Positions 47,294 to 57,081 of a stretch of 64,000 nt of DNA are shown here, in pieces. A program made the translations under genes and the position numbers. Below the pieces are notes generated by a model. The model had not been told where the DNA came from and did no database searches. It was given only the letters and a program-made list of their open reading frames with translations. This DNA comes from Hymenobacter qilianensis (GTDB lineage: Bacteria; Bacteroidota; Bacteroidia; Cytophagales; Hymenobacteraceae): contig NZ_CP060784.1 in the NCBI RefSeq assembly GCF_014489555.1, positions 2,294,001 through 2,358,000 of the forward strand. The letters are read 5' to 3'. How positions within the stretch are numbered: the first letter of the stretch is position 1; each line of letters opens with the position of its first letter.

Positions 47294-48806
47294 ATGCTCA
47301 GTCGTTGGTTTGCTCTTTGGGGGGCTTTTTTTCTGGTTTTGCTGGTCGGAGAGGGCGTTCAGGCGCAAGCTCCTGACCCGAAGGCGCGCATCATTCTGGG
47401 CAAAGCAGAATTCCCAATCAATGAATACTACACCATCAGCTTTAGCCTGAGCGGCGCGCCGTTGGAGCGCTATTCAGCCTTCCCCGATCTGGAAGGATTT
47501 AAAAAGAGTGGCAAATCGAGCACCACTACCACCCGTATTGTGAATGGGCAAAGCTCGTCGGAGCTGACCATCACGCAACGCTACGCCGCTTATGATGAGG
47601 GCGAGTTTGTGGTGAAGCCTTTTACCATGACCGTCAATGGCCTGACGGTGCGCTCAGTGGGCGCCACCCTGACCGTAAAACCCCAGCCAGCCACCGCCTC
47701 GGCCCCCGGCACATCCGCTACGCCGGTCCCAGCGCCCGCCCAGGAGGCACCGGGCATCGGCCTGCTGGATCAGTTGTTTGGCAAGCCTAAGCCCCAGGAA
47801 TATGTGGAGCCCAAGGACAACGCTTTTCTGGCTTTGGTACCCGACAAAACGACCATTTTTACGGGGGAAGGCGTGCATGTTGGCCTGTACTTCTACCTGA
47901 CGCCCGCCGACCAGGGGCTGCTGGCCTTTCACAACTTTGCCGGTCAGCTCCCCGATATTCTGCGCCAGCTGCGGCAGCCTACAGCTTGGGAAGAGTCGTT
48001 CAACGAGCAGGAGATTTATCCCGAAACAGTAGTAGCGGGGGGCAAAACCTACTTGCGCTACCGCTTGTATGAGGCAGAATTTTATCCGCTCAATGCTCAG
48101 CCTTTAGTGTTTCCGGAGGTGGCTTTGCAAATGATAAAGTACCGCATAGCCAAAAAGCCCGAAGCGGGCCTCGACAACCGGCTGGCAGGCTACAAAACCT
48201 ACCGCACCACGGCCCGCACTATTCCGGTGCGGGTGCTGCCGCCTCATCCGCTCCGCGACCAGGTGCCGGTGGGCAATTATCAGCTGCGGGAAGCTATCGA
48301 CCGCACTGCTTTCCGCACGGGGCAGCCATTTACTTACTCCTTTATCGTGGAAGGGAGGGCAACCTAACCACACTAAATGCCCCCCAGGCGTCGCAACCCG
48401 GGCCCGGGCTGGAAATTTACGGGCCCGATGTGCAGCAGGAGCTAAAGCGCCAAAGTGGGAGGGTAGGCGGCAGCAAGCTGTTTCGCTACCGCCTCGTGCC
48501 AACCAAGCCGGGTCCAGTGCCGCTTGATAGCTTGTTTTCGCTTATTGTTTTCAATCCGACTACAGCCCGCTACGATACGCTGCGGCCCGAAATTGCCCCC
48601 CAGGTGCAGGGACAGAAGCAAGCCGGAGCCGCCTTCCACGCCCGCCCCGACGATCCTTTCTATGAGCAGGTGCTGACTTCCGCCGATAATACCTTGCAGC
48701 CGGTGGATGCGTATGCCGCCGTGCGCCGCTACGCCAATATCATTCTGGGGCACTGATTATTCTGGCGGGAATAGGCTGGTGGCGCGGTCGCCGAGTGGAG
48801 CCTTAA
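47294..48806 (+). CDS. batD: BatD-like protein (two frame breaks)
   Basis: Exported, membrane-anchored beta-rich protein of 504 residues after repair, of the BatD (oxygen tolerance) family. Signal peptide MLSRWFALWGAFFLVLLVG; then ARIILGKAEFPINEYYTISF, the FPDLEGFKKSG segment and RYAAYDEGEFVVKPFTM. It breaks at the G3 run 48353-48355 (repair reads FIVEGEGNLTTLNAP) and again at the G4 run 48747-48750 (repair reads IILGALIILAGIGWWRGRR, a C-terminal anchor). BatD is normally encoded with MoxR and VWA proteins; here it stands alone before aroC. Confidence 0.85.
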
Positions 48807-48964
48807 TGCCTTATGAAAGTGAATCGGCGGCGCAGGCTTAAGCAGGTAAGCTGGACTAAACTTGCCTCGCGTCTGACCAGCCCGGGCGCTGCTTTGTTAG
48901 TAGCTTTGAGGCCACTTTCGGTTCAGCTTTTGAGGTCAGGCTTCTAACTCCTAGCGTATTTCAC

Positions 48965-50042
48965 ATGAGTAACTCTTTCGGTAAGCTATTTCGAATCACC
49001 ACATTCGGGGAGTCGCACGGGTTGGTATTGGCGTAATAATAGATGGCTGCCCGGCTGGTTTGGCCGTTACCGCCGATACAATTCAGACGGCGCTGGACCG
49101 GCGGCGGCCTGGCCAATCAGACCTGACTACACCCCGCAGCGAGGCCGATAAGGTCGAAATTCTATCCGGGTTGTTTGAAGGCAAAACGACGGGCACGCCC
49201 ATTAGCTTGCTTATCCGCAACCAGGACCAGGCCAGCCACGACTACGCCCACGTAGAGCACGCCTACCGCCCTTCGCACGCCGATTATACCTACGATATGA
49301 AGTATGGTCGCCGCGACTATCGGGGTGGAGGCCGCAGCTCGGCCCGCGAAACGGCGGCCCGCGTGGCAGCCGGTGCCGTGGCCGCTCAGCTTTTAGCTCA
49401 CTATGGCATTGTGGCGCAAAGCTACGTGTCGCAGGTGGGGGCCGTAGCCGTGCCTGTAGGGTATGAGCAGCTCAATCTGAATCTGATAGAAAGCAACGCC
49501 GTGCGCTGCCCCGACCCGGAGACGGCCGAGCGAATGATGAGCCTCATCCGCCAGACCCGCGATCGGCAGGATACCGTGGGCGGACTGGTAACGGGCGTGG
49601 TACGCGGGGTGCCTGCTGGCTTGGGTGAGCCCGTATTTGATAAGCTACACGCTGAGTTGGGCAAGGCCATGCTCAGCATCAATGCCGTGAAGGGCTTCGA
49701 ATACGGCTCCGGATTTGAGGGTACGCTGCTATTCGGCTCAGAGCATAACGACGCCTTTTATACCGATGAAGCTGGCGCCGTGCGCACCCGTACTAACCAC
49801 TCGGGAGGCATTCAGGGGGGATTTCGAATGGGCAGGATATTTATTTTCGGGTGGCCTTCAAGCCCGTAGCGACCATTTTGCAGCCCCAAACGACCATCAA
49901 TGACCAAGGCGAGGAAATTACGCTGGCCGGTAAAGGCCGCCACGACCCGTGCGTGCTGCCCCGCGCCGTGCCCATCGTGGATGCCATGACCAACTTGGTG
50001 CTGGCGGATATGCTGCTGCGCAGCCGGGCTAACAAGGTATAG
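48965..50042 (+). CDS. aroC: Chorismate synthase (two frame breaks)
   Basis: Last step of the shikimate pathway: EPSP to chorismate using reduced FMN. 359 residues after repair. It starts [19 protein letters not shown]; then [47 protein letters not shown], and [16 protein letters not shown] near the end. First break at the G3 run 49019-49021 (repair reads [15 protein letters not shown]); second in the G6 run 49815-49820, which should be seven (repair reads [19 protein letters not shown]). An essential enzyme is unlikely to be twice broken in the living genome. Confidence 0.95.
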
Positions 50043-50102
50043 CGTAGGAACAGTGACGCGCGACGTAAAACGCGGTGGCCCCGGCATTCCCTGCCGTTTT
50101 GG

Positions 50103-50110
50103 TATCTTTG
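50103..50110 (+). promoter_or_regulatory. -7 promoter element of the NifU-like gene
   Basis: TATCTTTG matches TAnnTTTG exactly, about 105 nt upstream of the ATG at 50215. Confidence 0.5.
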
Positions 50111-50214
50111 CAACATCCAGCGGGCGTCGGTGGTTTTAGCTCTAACAGGCTAGCAATTCACCGTTAACCTGCGTAATTTCTCTTCGTATTCTCGCTTTTA
50201 AGCCCTTCAACCTT

Positions 50215-50837
50215 ATGGCTGAACTAACTGCCCCGGCCGCTCCGGTTTCTATATACGCCGAAGCCAGCCCCAATCCCGAATCCATGAAATTCGTGCTCAA
50301 CACCCAGTTCCTCAGCGAAGGGTGAGCGTGGATTATCCTAACCTGGAAGCTGCGGCGAACTCCCCGTTGGCGCAGGAGCTGTTCAACTTCGACTACGTGG
50401 GTCGTGTGTTCATTGCGGCCAACTTTGTTACGATCACCAAGACCACTGATCATCAGTGGGCACACCTCATTCCGGAGCTTCGCAGCTTCTTGAAGTCGTA
50501 TGTAGAGGCGGGTGGTCCTATCTTCCTCGTTGATCCGGCGGCCGAGCAGAAGGCCGCGCAGGAAGAGGCCGCCAACGGCAGCCACTCCGAGCAGGATCAG
50601 CAAACGAGCCAGAAGATTATTGACTTGCTCGAAAATTACGTGCGCCCAGCTGTGGAGCAGGATGGAGGCAATATCACCTTCAAAAGCTACCAAGATGGCA
50701 TCGTGACCGTGAACCTACAGGGTTCGTGCTCCGGTTGCCCATCGGCTACTGTGACGCTCAAGTCGGGTATCGAAAACCTGCTGAAGCGTATGGTACCCGA
50801 GGTAAAAGAAGTAGTAGCCGAAGGCATTACGATCTAA
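50215..50837 (+). CDS. NifU-like Fe-S scaffold/carrier (frame broken)
   Basis: Iron-sulfur carrier of 207 residues after repair. The N-terminal half is the Nfu_N (Scaffold protein Nfu/NifU N-terminal) domain: NPESMKFVLNTQFLSEG, AQELFNFDYVGRVFIAANFV. The C-terminal NifU-like domain has RPAVEQDGGNITFKSY and the cluster-binding CxxC in LQGSCSGCPSATVTLKSGIE. The break is at the G3 run 50330-50332; one more G reads SEGVSVDYPNLEA. It probably delivers 4Fe-4S clusters to client enzymes. Confidence 0.92.
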
Positions 50838-50848
50838 CAAACCGTTCA

Positions 50849-50909
50849 AGTTTACCAACATAAAAAAGCCCCCAGAATATTTCTGGGGGCTTTTTTATGT
50901 TGGTAAACT
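50849..50909. terminator. Perfect 29-bp bidirectional terminator
   Basis: Two perfect 29-nt arms (50849-50877 and 50881-50909) around the 3-nt loop TAT. The core is AAAAAAGCCCCCAGAA/TTCTGGGGGCTTTTTT, extended by AGTTTACCAACAT/ATGTTGGTAAACT. It separates the convergent NifU-like and secDF genes and ends 4 nt before the secDF stop. Confidence 0.93.
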
Positions 50910-50913
50910 AAGC

Positions 50914-53907
50914 CTAGCGCGTAGCTGTCGAGGTTGAGAGCTTCGACGCGTCAGTGTCAGGGGTATCGGTAGCCAGCGGATCATGATGACGGCGCTCCTT
51001 GCTGCCATAGGTATCCAACACAAGTGGAGTAGCAATAAACAGCGTCGAATAGGCACCCACAATTACACCTACAATCATGGAGTAAGAGAAGGAGCGCAGG
51101 GTTTCACCACCAAAAATGAACAACACGATTACTACCATCAATACGGTAGCGGCAGTGATAATGGTGCGGGAGAAGGTGCTGTTCAAAGCCGGATTCGCTA
51201 CCTGAGCAAACGTCAGCTTGGGGTTCTCCGCCAAGTATTCTCGAATACGGTCGTAAATAACTACAGTATCGTTGATTGAGAAACCTAGAATAGTAAGCAC
51301 CGAGGCCACGAACACTTGGTCCATTTCGTAGGTGACACCGAACAAACGAGCAATCGGGAAAGCCACGATTACGATCAGTACGTCGTGCAACAGAGCAACA
51401 ACGGCCGCCATAGAGTACTGCCACTTCTCGAAGCGGAACAGCACGTACACGAATATGCCAATAACAGATAGCAACAGGCTAACGACCGATGACTGCTTAA
51501 TGTCGTCGGCTACCGTAGCGCCTACTTTCGAACTGCTCTTGATAACTGGGTTAGCTGATGCGTACTGGCGCAGACCTGTTTTTACAGCTTGTTCTACTTT
51601 CTGGTCAGCTTCCGTGCTCTCGTCGTTGGCCAAATAGCTGGTAGTGATGCGCAGGCGATTGGGAGCACCAAAGGTTTTCACTTCGGTGCCTGCGCCCTCT
51701 AGCTCATCAGCAAGCCCAGCCCGTACATCGGAGGCAACCATGTCTTTGTTGAAATCGACGGTGTAGCTGCGGCCGCCACGGAAATCAACTCCTAAGTTTG
51801 GTCCACCCTGAATAGCCATCAGCACAAAGCCAAATACGATAACAGCCGTGGAGGCCACGTAGGCAATCTTACGCTTGCCCACAATGTCAAAGTTGAAGGC
51901 CTTATTCAGGTTGAGCGAAAGAGGTCCCCTAAAAGATAAGTTGGATGTTTCCTTCCCTTTGATCATCCAATCGATGATGAGATGAGAAAGGAAAACAGCT
52001 GTCAGGAATGAGGTAAGTACACCAATACCGAGCGTAATAGCGAAGCTTTGTACCGGACCCGTGCCGAAGAAACCCAGAATAAGGGCAATAAGCAGCGTGG
52101 TAATGTTGGAGTCGAAGATAGCTGAGAAAGCAAGGCTATAACCTTTATTAACCGCATCCTGAATACTCAGGCCTGCCTGTAACTCCTCTCGTATCCGCTC
52201 GAATATCAGTACGTTGGCGTCAACGGCCATACCAAACGTCAGTACCAAACCGGCAATACCAGGCAGGGTAAGTGCAGTGCCAAACTGAGCCAGTACACCC
52301 AATACCAGGAAGATGTTGAAGATGAGGGCCAAGTTAGCTACCATACCAGCTCTACCATAATAAAGGCCCATGAAGACGATGATGATGACCAAGCCAGCCA
52401 ATGACGAGTACAAGCCTTGAGCAATAGCTTCTTTACCTAGCGATGGACCAACAACGGCCTCTTCTACAATGCGCGTAGGAGCAGGCAGTTTACCAGCCTT
52501 CAGTACATTGGATAAGTCTTGGGCTTCTTCAATCGTGAAATTGCCGGAGATGCTAGAATTGCCCCCCGAGATTTCAGCCTGAACCACCGGAGCCGAATAC
52601 ACATTGTCATCGAGCACGATGGCCACCTGACGGCCTACATTGGCGGCCGTTAGTTTCTGCCACCGGCGGGCGCCAGTGGGGTTCATTTGCATCGATACCT
52701 CAGGGCGACCACCCTGGTCGTAATCCTGGCGGGCGTCGCTTACTACTTCGCCACCCAGGGGCGCTACGGCATCAGTCGTTTTGCGAATAGCGTAGAGCTG
52801 CAAATATTCCTGCTTGTCTACTACGGTGGGCTTCACATCCCACAAAAACTTCAGGTTGGGGGGCAAAACTGCTTTGGCTTCCGCGCTGGCCAACAGGTCA
52901 TTTACACGGGCTGTGTCACGTACATTGGAGCCTAGTGCGCCTGGCATCGTGAACAAGCGGGCCAACAGGCTGCTTTGCTGTAGGTTGGTGGTGTCGGTAG
53001 TGGCAGCGGCTTTTTTCTTGGCAAGCTGGCTGGCCAGCGAGGTAGAGTCGCCAGTGGCGGCGGTAGCAGCAGTGTCGGTAGTGGCGGCAGCAGTGGCAGC
53101 AGGCTTGTTAGTAGCATCTTTCGCTACCAGCACTTCATTCAGCTGATTGAGGTAGGGGGCAAATTCATCGTTGCGCCACACTTCCCAGAACTCCAGCTTG
53201 GCCTGGCCTTGCAGCAGTTTACGCACACGCTCAGGGTTATCAACGCCGGGCAATTCAATCTGAATGCGGCCCGTGCCTTTCACCCGCTGAATGTTGGGCT
53301 GATTTACACCAAACTTGTCAACGCGGGTGCGCAGGATGTTGAAAGAGCGGTCGATAGCTTCTTCTACTTCCCGGTCGATAGCACCAATAATCTGGGGATT
53401 CGTGGAGTTGATGTCAATGCCACGGCTCTTGTTGGTGGTGTTTGCGAAAATGCGAGCCAGTTTGCCATCAGGCGCAATCGAACGATATGCCTGAGCAAAC
53501 AACGACGTGAATGGCGTGCCCGAGTTAGTCTTTTGCAACTCCTGAGCCTGAGCCAACGCTTTGGTGAAGGCTGGATCTTTAGAGTTGCCGGACATGGCCC
53601 GTACAATCTCAACCGGCGATACTTCCAGCGTTACGTGCATGCCGCCTTTCAAGTCAAGGCCAAGGCCCAACTCGCTCTGGCGCACATCCTTATAAGTGTA
53701 GTCTACACCCAGTACATTAATGACTGGCGCGCGCCATACCGAGTCGAGGTAGCGCTGACGCTTCAGCTGGTTTACCTGCCCGTTGCGAGTGGCATAGGTT
53801 TCGGCCTGCTGCTGCACCCGGCGAGACACCATGGTGAACGACAGGAAGTAAATGCACAACACCGATACAATAAGGGTGAGGGCGATAATAAGTCCTTTAT
53901 TACGCAT
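50914..53907 (-). CDS. secDF: Fused protein translocase subunit SecDF
   Basis: Inner-membrane RND-type protein of 997 residues that uses the proton gradient to pull exported proteins. SecD half: first helix at 7-26, GLDLKGGMHVTLEV, a long periplasmic head with an Ala/Thr-rich low-complexity insert (about 275-320), then FGMAVDANVLIFERIREEL. SecF half: NLGVDFRGGRSYTV, ILGFSINDTVVIYDRIREYL, and the C-terminal helices. The fusion is usual in Bacteroidota. The start MRNKGLIIALTLIVSVLC at 53907 is the first ATG before a helix. Confidence 0.97.
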   Translation of the reverse strand: MRNKGLIIALTLIVSVLCIYFLSFTMVSRRVQQQAETYATRNGQVNQLKRQRYLDSVWRAPVINVLGVDYTYKDVRQSELGLGLDLKGGMHVTLEVSPVEIVRAMSGNSKDPAFTKALAQAQELQKTNSGTPFTSLFAQAYRSIAPDGKLARIFANTTNKSRGIDINSTNPQIIGAIDREVEEAIDRSFNILRTRVDKFGVNQPNIQRVKGTGRIQIELPGVDNPERVRKLLQGQAKLEFWEVWRNDEFAPYLNQLNEVLVAKDATNKPAATAAATTDTAATAATGDSTSLASQLAKKKAAATTDTTNLQQSSLLARLFTMPGALGSNVRDTARVNDLLASAEAKAVLPPNLKFLWDVKPTVVDKQEYLQLYAIRKTTDAVAPLGGEVVSDARQDYDQGGRPEVSMQMNPTGARRWQKLTAANVGRQVAIVLDDNVYSAPVVQAEISGGNSSISGNFTIEEAQDLSNVLKAGKLPAPTRIVEEAVVGPSLGKEAIAQGLYSSLAGLVIIIVFMGLYYGRAGMVANLALIFNIFLVLGVLAQFGTALTLPGIAGLVLTFGMAVDANVLIFERIREELQAGLSIQDAVNKGYSLAFSAIFDSNITTLLIALILGFFGTGPVQSFAITLGIGVLTSFLTAVFLSHLIIDWMIKGKETSNLSFRGPLSLNLNKAFNFDIVGKRKIAYVASTAVIVFGFVLMAIQGGPNLGVDFRGGRSYTVDFNKDMVASDVRAGLADELEGAGTEVKTFGAPNRLRITTSYLANDESTEADQKVEQAVKTGLRQYASANPVIKSSSKVGATVADDIKQSSVVSLLLSVIGIFVYVLFRFEKWQYSMAAVVALLHDVLIVIVAFPIARLFGVTYEMDQVFVASVLTILGFSINDTVVIYDRIREYLAENPKLTFAQVANPALNSTFSRTIITAATVLMVVIVLFIFGGETLRSFSYSMIVGVIVGAYSTLFIATPLVLDTYGSKERRHHDPLATDTPDTDASKLSTSTATR

Positions 53908-54048
53908 ACTAATAAGTTGATTTGTTACTGTGCTATTGTGCTGAGTACTCTAACTGCTGTTTCTCTACTGAAGCGGATTGGCGAAAGCGATAAGCACCCG
54001 GCACTAGCGGCGCATCAGCTTTTTATTCAGTAGAAAGCAGCGACACAG

Positions 54049-54413
54049 CTAGGGCGCCTGTGGCGAGAGCGCGGCCAGAAGCAGGCGGGCGCGGAAAAAA
54101 TCCGGCAAAGCACCGGGCTGGGGGGCAAATTTCAAGGTCTTCGCCAGCAGGCGAGGCCAGGTAAGCGGCACGGACGCCGGAAACCAGGCGTCGGCGGCGG
54201 GAGCCAGCCAAACGGCCACGCTGCTCGTCGCTTCCAGAGTTACTTTCTGCTTTACTACGGCTGCCTTCGGGCCGCACCAATACGCGCCATTTGCCCCCCA
54301 GGTACCTGCAGCGTAGTCACCGTCCGATGGTTTAGCCCCAACACAAACAGCAGCGTAGCCGCGAGCAGCACGAAACGGAAATGAGCTAAAAAAGTGAGAC
54401 GAGCAGAGACCAT
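54049..54413 (-). CDS. Membrane-anchored hypothetical protein (frame broken)
   Basis: Unknown protein, 121 residues if repaired. From ATG 54413 it has one helix (FRFVLLAATLLFVLGL). The open frame ends early after the C6 run 54294-54299. Adding one base gives a continuous sensible sequence (VVKQKVTLEATSSVAVWLAP ... LPDFFRARLLLAALSPQAP) to a stop at 54049. The choice of frame rests only on protein-like composition. No family recognised. Confidence 0.5.
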
Positions 54414-54566
54414 TAGCAAACTAAACGCTACAAATATAGCCATTTGGGCTGCGCTGCCCAAAGTCACTACATTCAGAAGGACTATTTTAATCGCTAAATG
54501 CAACTGCTGCTACCTCTAAGTGAGTCAAAGCACGCCTTCATAAACACTGCTTTATGGCCGCTACAA

Positions 54567-54604
54567 ACAGAAAGAGCGCAGCTAGCTAGCCGCGCTCTTT
54601 CTGT
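54567..54604. terminator. Rho-independent terminator
   Basis: ACAGAAAGAGCGC, AGCTAGCTAGCC loop, GCGCTCTTTCTGT; 13-bp perfect arms, 20 nt past the udk stop on minus. Confidence 0.82.
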
Positions 54605-54624
54605 GTATTGACCTATGAAAAAGA

Positions 54625-55257
54625 CTACTCCTGATGGGCTGCCGCTACTTTGGTGCGCAAAAACGACACGAGTACTTCAAGGCCTTTGTCGAAATGCCGA
54701 TTGTTGGGAATCACGATGTCGGCGTCCTGCTTGAAGGGCTTGATATATTTCTCGTACGTAGGCGCTACGTGGTTGGTGTAGCGGTACAGCACATCTTCTA
54801 GATCGTAACCTCGCTCATCCCGGTCGCGCACAATGCGGCGCTGCAATTTCACGTGCTCACGGGCATCGATGTACACCTTCAGGTCGAGCAGGCGAGCGAC
54901 TTCCTCGAAGTAAAAAACAAAAATGCCCTCCACCACGACAATCGGGGAAGGGCGAAACACCAGCTCTTTGGGCTGAACATTCGGGTTGTTGAACGTGTAC
55001 TCCGGGCGCCGAACCTCCAGTCCCTGACTGATACGCAATACATCGGCTGCGTAAGCCGCCGAGTCAATGGAGGAAGGCAAGTCGAAGTTAGTGACGCCGT
55101 TGGGGTCAACCAGCTGGCTTTCACGCGGGTGGTAATAGTTGTCCTGAGATATCAGGCAGATATCATCTTCAGGAAAAGAAGCGAGCAAACGGCGCAGAAA
55201 CGTGGTTTTGCCAGAGGCGCTGCCACCCGTAATACCGACGATGAAAGGATGTTGCAT
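54625..55257 (-). CDS. udk: Uridine kinase
   Basis: Pyrimidine salvage enzyme of 210 residues, phosphorylating uridine and cytidine. P-loop GITGGSASGKTTFLRRL, then the ISQDNYYHP and NFDLPSSID motifs, VVVEGIFVF and VYIDAREHVKLQRRIVRDRD. The start at 55257 (MQHPFIVGITGG) gives the usual length; the open frame upstream is not conserved. Likely single gene. Confidence 0.95.
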   Translation of the reverse strand: MQHPFIVGITGGSASGKTTFLRRLLASFPEDDICLISQDNYYHPRESQLVDPNGVTNFDLPSSIDSAAYAADVLRISQGLEVRRPEYTFNNPNVQPKELVFRPSPIVVVEGIFVFYFEEVARLLDLKVYIDAREHVKLQRRIVRDRDERGYDLEDVLYRYTNHVAPTYEKYIKPFKQDADIVIPNNRHFDKGLEVLVSFLRTKVAAAHQE

Positions 55258-55463
55258 GGGGTGGGAAAGCGGCCCGTACCAGCAGGGCCAACCGTGCAAA
55301 ATTAAGCAAAATGACGCCAGCGTTACGTCTTTTTGAAAAAACGTGGTTGAGTCGGGCTAGCGGTGTCTCTGTAATAAAATTGTTGAAAGGCCCCGTAAGT
55401 ATCAGCTAGCGAGCAGAGAAACTCACGCTGGGGGCATTTTTCGCTGAAAATAGCAAGCCTGAT

Positions 55464-56048
55464 TTAGCTCTCTCTTTCGGCCAGAAACGTTATCAACTGC
55501 CCCACTGCCCGACCCCGATGGCTCAGACTATTCTTCTGCTCGGGTGTCATTTCAGCAAACGTCTGGTGGTGACCAGTAGGCTCAAAGATGGGGTCGTAGC
55601 CGAAGCCAGCTTGTCCGCGTGCTTCTTCCACAATGCGGCCCTCCACTACGCCGTTGAACTCCTGCCACTCTCCATTGGGCAGCACCAGCGCAATGACGGT
55701 GCGGAACTGGGCACTACGGTCTGCCGTGGGGGGCAAATCTTGAAGCAGTTTGGCCATGTTGTCGGCAGCGTTGCGCTGGGGGCCAGCATAGCGGGCTGAG
55801 TATACACCGGGCGCGCCACCCAACGCATTTACCTCCAGGCCGGTGTCGTCGGCGAAGCAAGAGGTTTGGTAGTGCTGCCACACGTACTCAGCTTTTTGCC
55901 GGGCATTGCCCGAGAGCGTATCCTGGGTTTCGGGCAGCTCTTCGTGGCAGCCAATATCCTGCAAACTCACCAGCTCAATCGTCGAAGGCAGTAAGGCCCT
56001 GACTTCGGTAAGCTTGTGCTCGTTATTGGTGGCAAAACAGATACGCAT
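55464..56048 (-). CDS. rdgB: dITP/XTP pyrophosphatase (RdgB/HAM1)
   Basis: House-cleaning enzyme of 194 residues that hydrolyses non-canonical purine NTPs. It starts RICFATNNEHKLTEVRALL; catalytic and Mg-binding CFADDTGLEVNALGGAPGVY; substrate loop GQAGFGYDPIFEPTG; and C-terminal LSHRGRAVGQLITFL. All family landmarks are present and the frame is intact, including an in-frame GGGGGGCAA word at 55727. Confidence 0.96.
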   Translation of the reverse strand: MRICFATNNEHKLTEVRALLPSTIELVSLQDIGCHEELPETQDTLSGNARQKAEYVWQHYQTSCFADDTGLEVNALGGAPGVYSARYAGPQRNAADNMAKLLQDLPPTADRSAQFRTVIALVLPNGEWQEFNGVVEGRIVEEARGQAGFGYDPIFEPTGHHQTFAEMTPEQKNSLSHRGRAVGQLITFLAERES

Positions 56049-56109
56049 ATAATTGAATGAAAGTGTGTGTCAAGAACCTGAACAGAGCCGGTAGTGGAAA
56101 CAAGAATGA

Positions 56110-56490
56110 TTATCGAAACATCATCCTGATACTGCGCCAGGCCTGCTCCAGCTCTTCAGAAACAGAATTCCAGAACTGAAGCAAGCCGGTCTGAGTGTTT
56201 TTTTGATTCTGATCACCGGATAACTTGTTGGCTTCCGCACGCAAAGCGCTGGAGTCGGTTGCGCTGGGCAAATAGAGCTTGCGCCCATGATTAGGTGCTG
56301 CTTTTTCGGCGGGAAACTGATACGCCAGTGCCCCTGGGGCAAAGGGCAAGGGCTGAGTCATAGCCGCTGCATATTGAGCATTAGAATAAACCGGACTAGC
56401 TGGTGGCAAAGTGGAAAAGCGCAGCTGCAAAGCAAGCGTAACCAAGAGCAAACCAGATGAATACACCATAAATGTATACTGAAAACGCAA
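56110..56490 (-). CDS. Hypothetical membrane-anchored protein, 126 aa
   Basis: One N-terminal hydrophobic helix (FMVYSSGLLLVTLALQL) then a hydrophilic, Pro/Ala-rich region and a C-terminal amphipathic helix (WNSVSEELEQAWRSIRMMFR). Probably exported or anchored in the inner membrane. No family recognised; 61 nt upstream of rdgB on the same strand, so possibly cotranscribed. Confidence 0.55.
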   Translation of the reverse strand: MRFQYTFMVYSSGLLLVTLALQLRFSTLPPASPVYSNAQYAAAMTQPLPFAPGALAYQFPAEKAAPNHGRKLYLPSATDSSALRAEANKLSGDQNQKNTQTGLLQFWNSVSEELEQAWRSIRMMFR

Positions 56491-56594
56491 TAAGGATAGT
56501 GCTCAAAACTAATCAAAAACCGCTAGTATGCTCACGGTAAGGCGTAAGGCGTAGGAAAAGCCCCCCACAAGTTTTTAATTTCAAACGGAACGCG

Positions 56595-56602
56595 TACTTT
56601 TG
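56595..56602 (+). promoter_or_regulatory. -7 promoter element of rpmE2
   Basis: TACTTTTG matches TAnnTTTG exactly, 55 nt before the L31 start codon. Confidence 0.55.
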
Positions 56603-56656
56603 CAATCCCTTCCGCAAAATCGGCAGGCATAGAAGGTTTTAACGGTATTTCCGACC

Positions 56657-56902
56657 ATGAAAAAAGACATCCATCCCGAGTACCGCGAAGTCGTGTTTCA
56701 GGACACTTCCAGCGACTTCAAATTTATCACTCGCTCCACGATGAACTCTACCGAGACCATCACAATGGAGGATGGTAAGACTTATCCAGTTGTAAAAGTG
56801 GAAGTTAGCAGCGCTTCGCACCCTTTCTACACTGGCAAAAACGTATTTATTGACACTGCTGGCCGCGTGGAGAAGTTCCGCACCCGCTACCAGAAGAAGT
56901 AG
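56657..56902 (+). CDS. rpmE2: 50S ribosomal protein L31, type B
   Basis: Large-subunit protein of 81 residues: [59 protein letters not shown]. It lacks the CxxC zinc motif of type A L31, so it is the zinc-independent B form. In many bacteria the B form replaces the A form under zinc limitation; in Bacteroidota it is often the only copy. Confidence 0.97.
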   Translation: MKKDIHPEYREVVFQDTSSDFKFITRSTMNSTETITMEDGKTYPVVKVEVSSASHPFYTGKNVFIDTAGRVEKFRTRYQKK

Positions 56903-56958
56903 TCATTCGGTTATCAGTTCTGCGTTGCCAATGGTGGCGACTTCAAGAACCAAGTAGT

Positions 56959-56992
56959 AAAACTCCCACTGGCATGTCTGGTGGGAGTTTTT
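56959..56992 (+). terminator. Rho-independent terminator of rpmE2
   Basis: AAAACTCCCAC, loop, GTGGGAGTTTTT; perfect 11-bp arms and a U-tract. Confidence 0.87.
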
Positions 56993-57081
56993 ATTTGTGC
57001 CAACTTGCCGACGAATACATCTGGGATCCAAATTGCCCCCAGTCCTGACAACCGATCAGTGACACCTGTCATCAAAAAGCT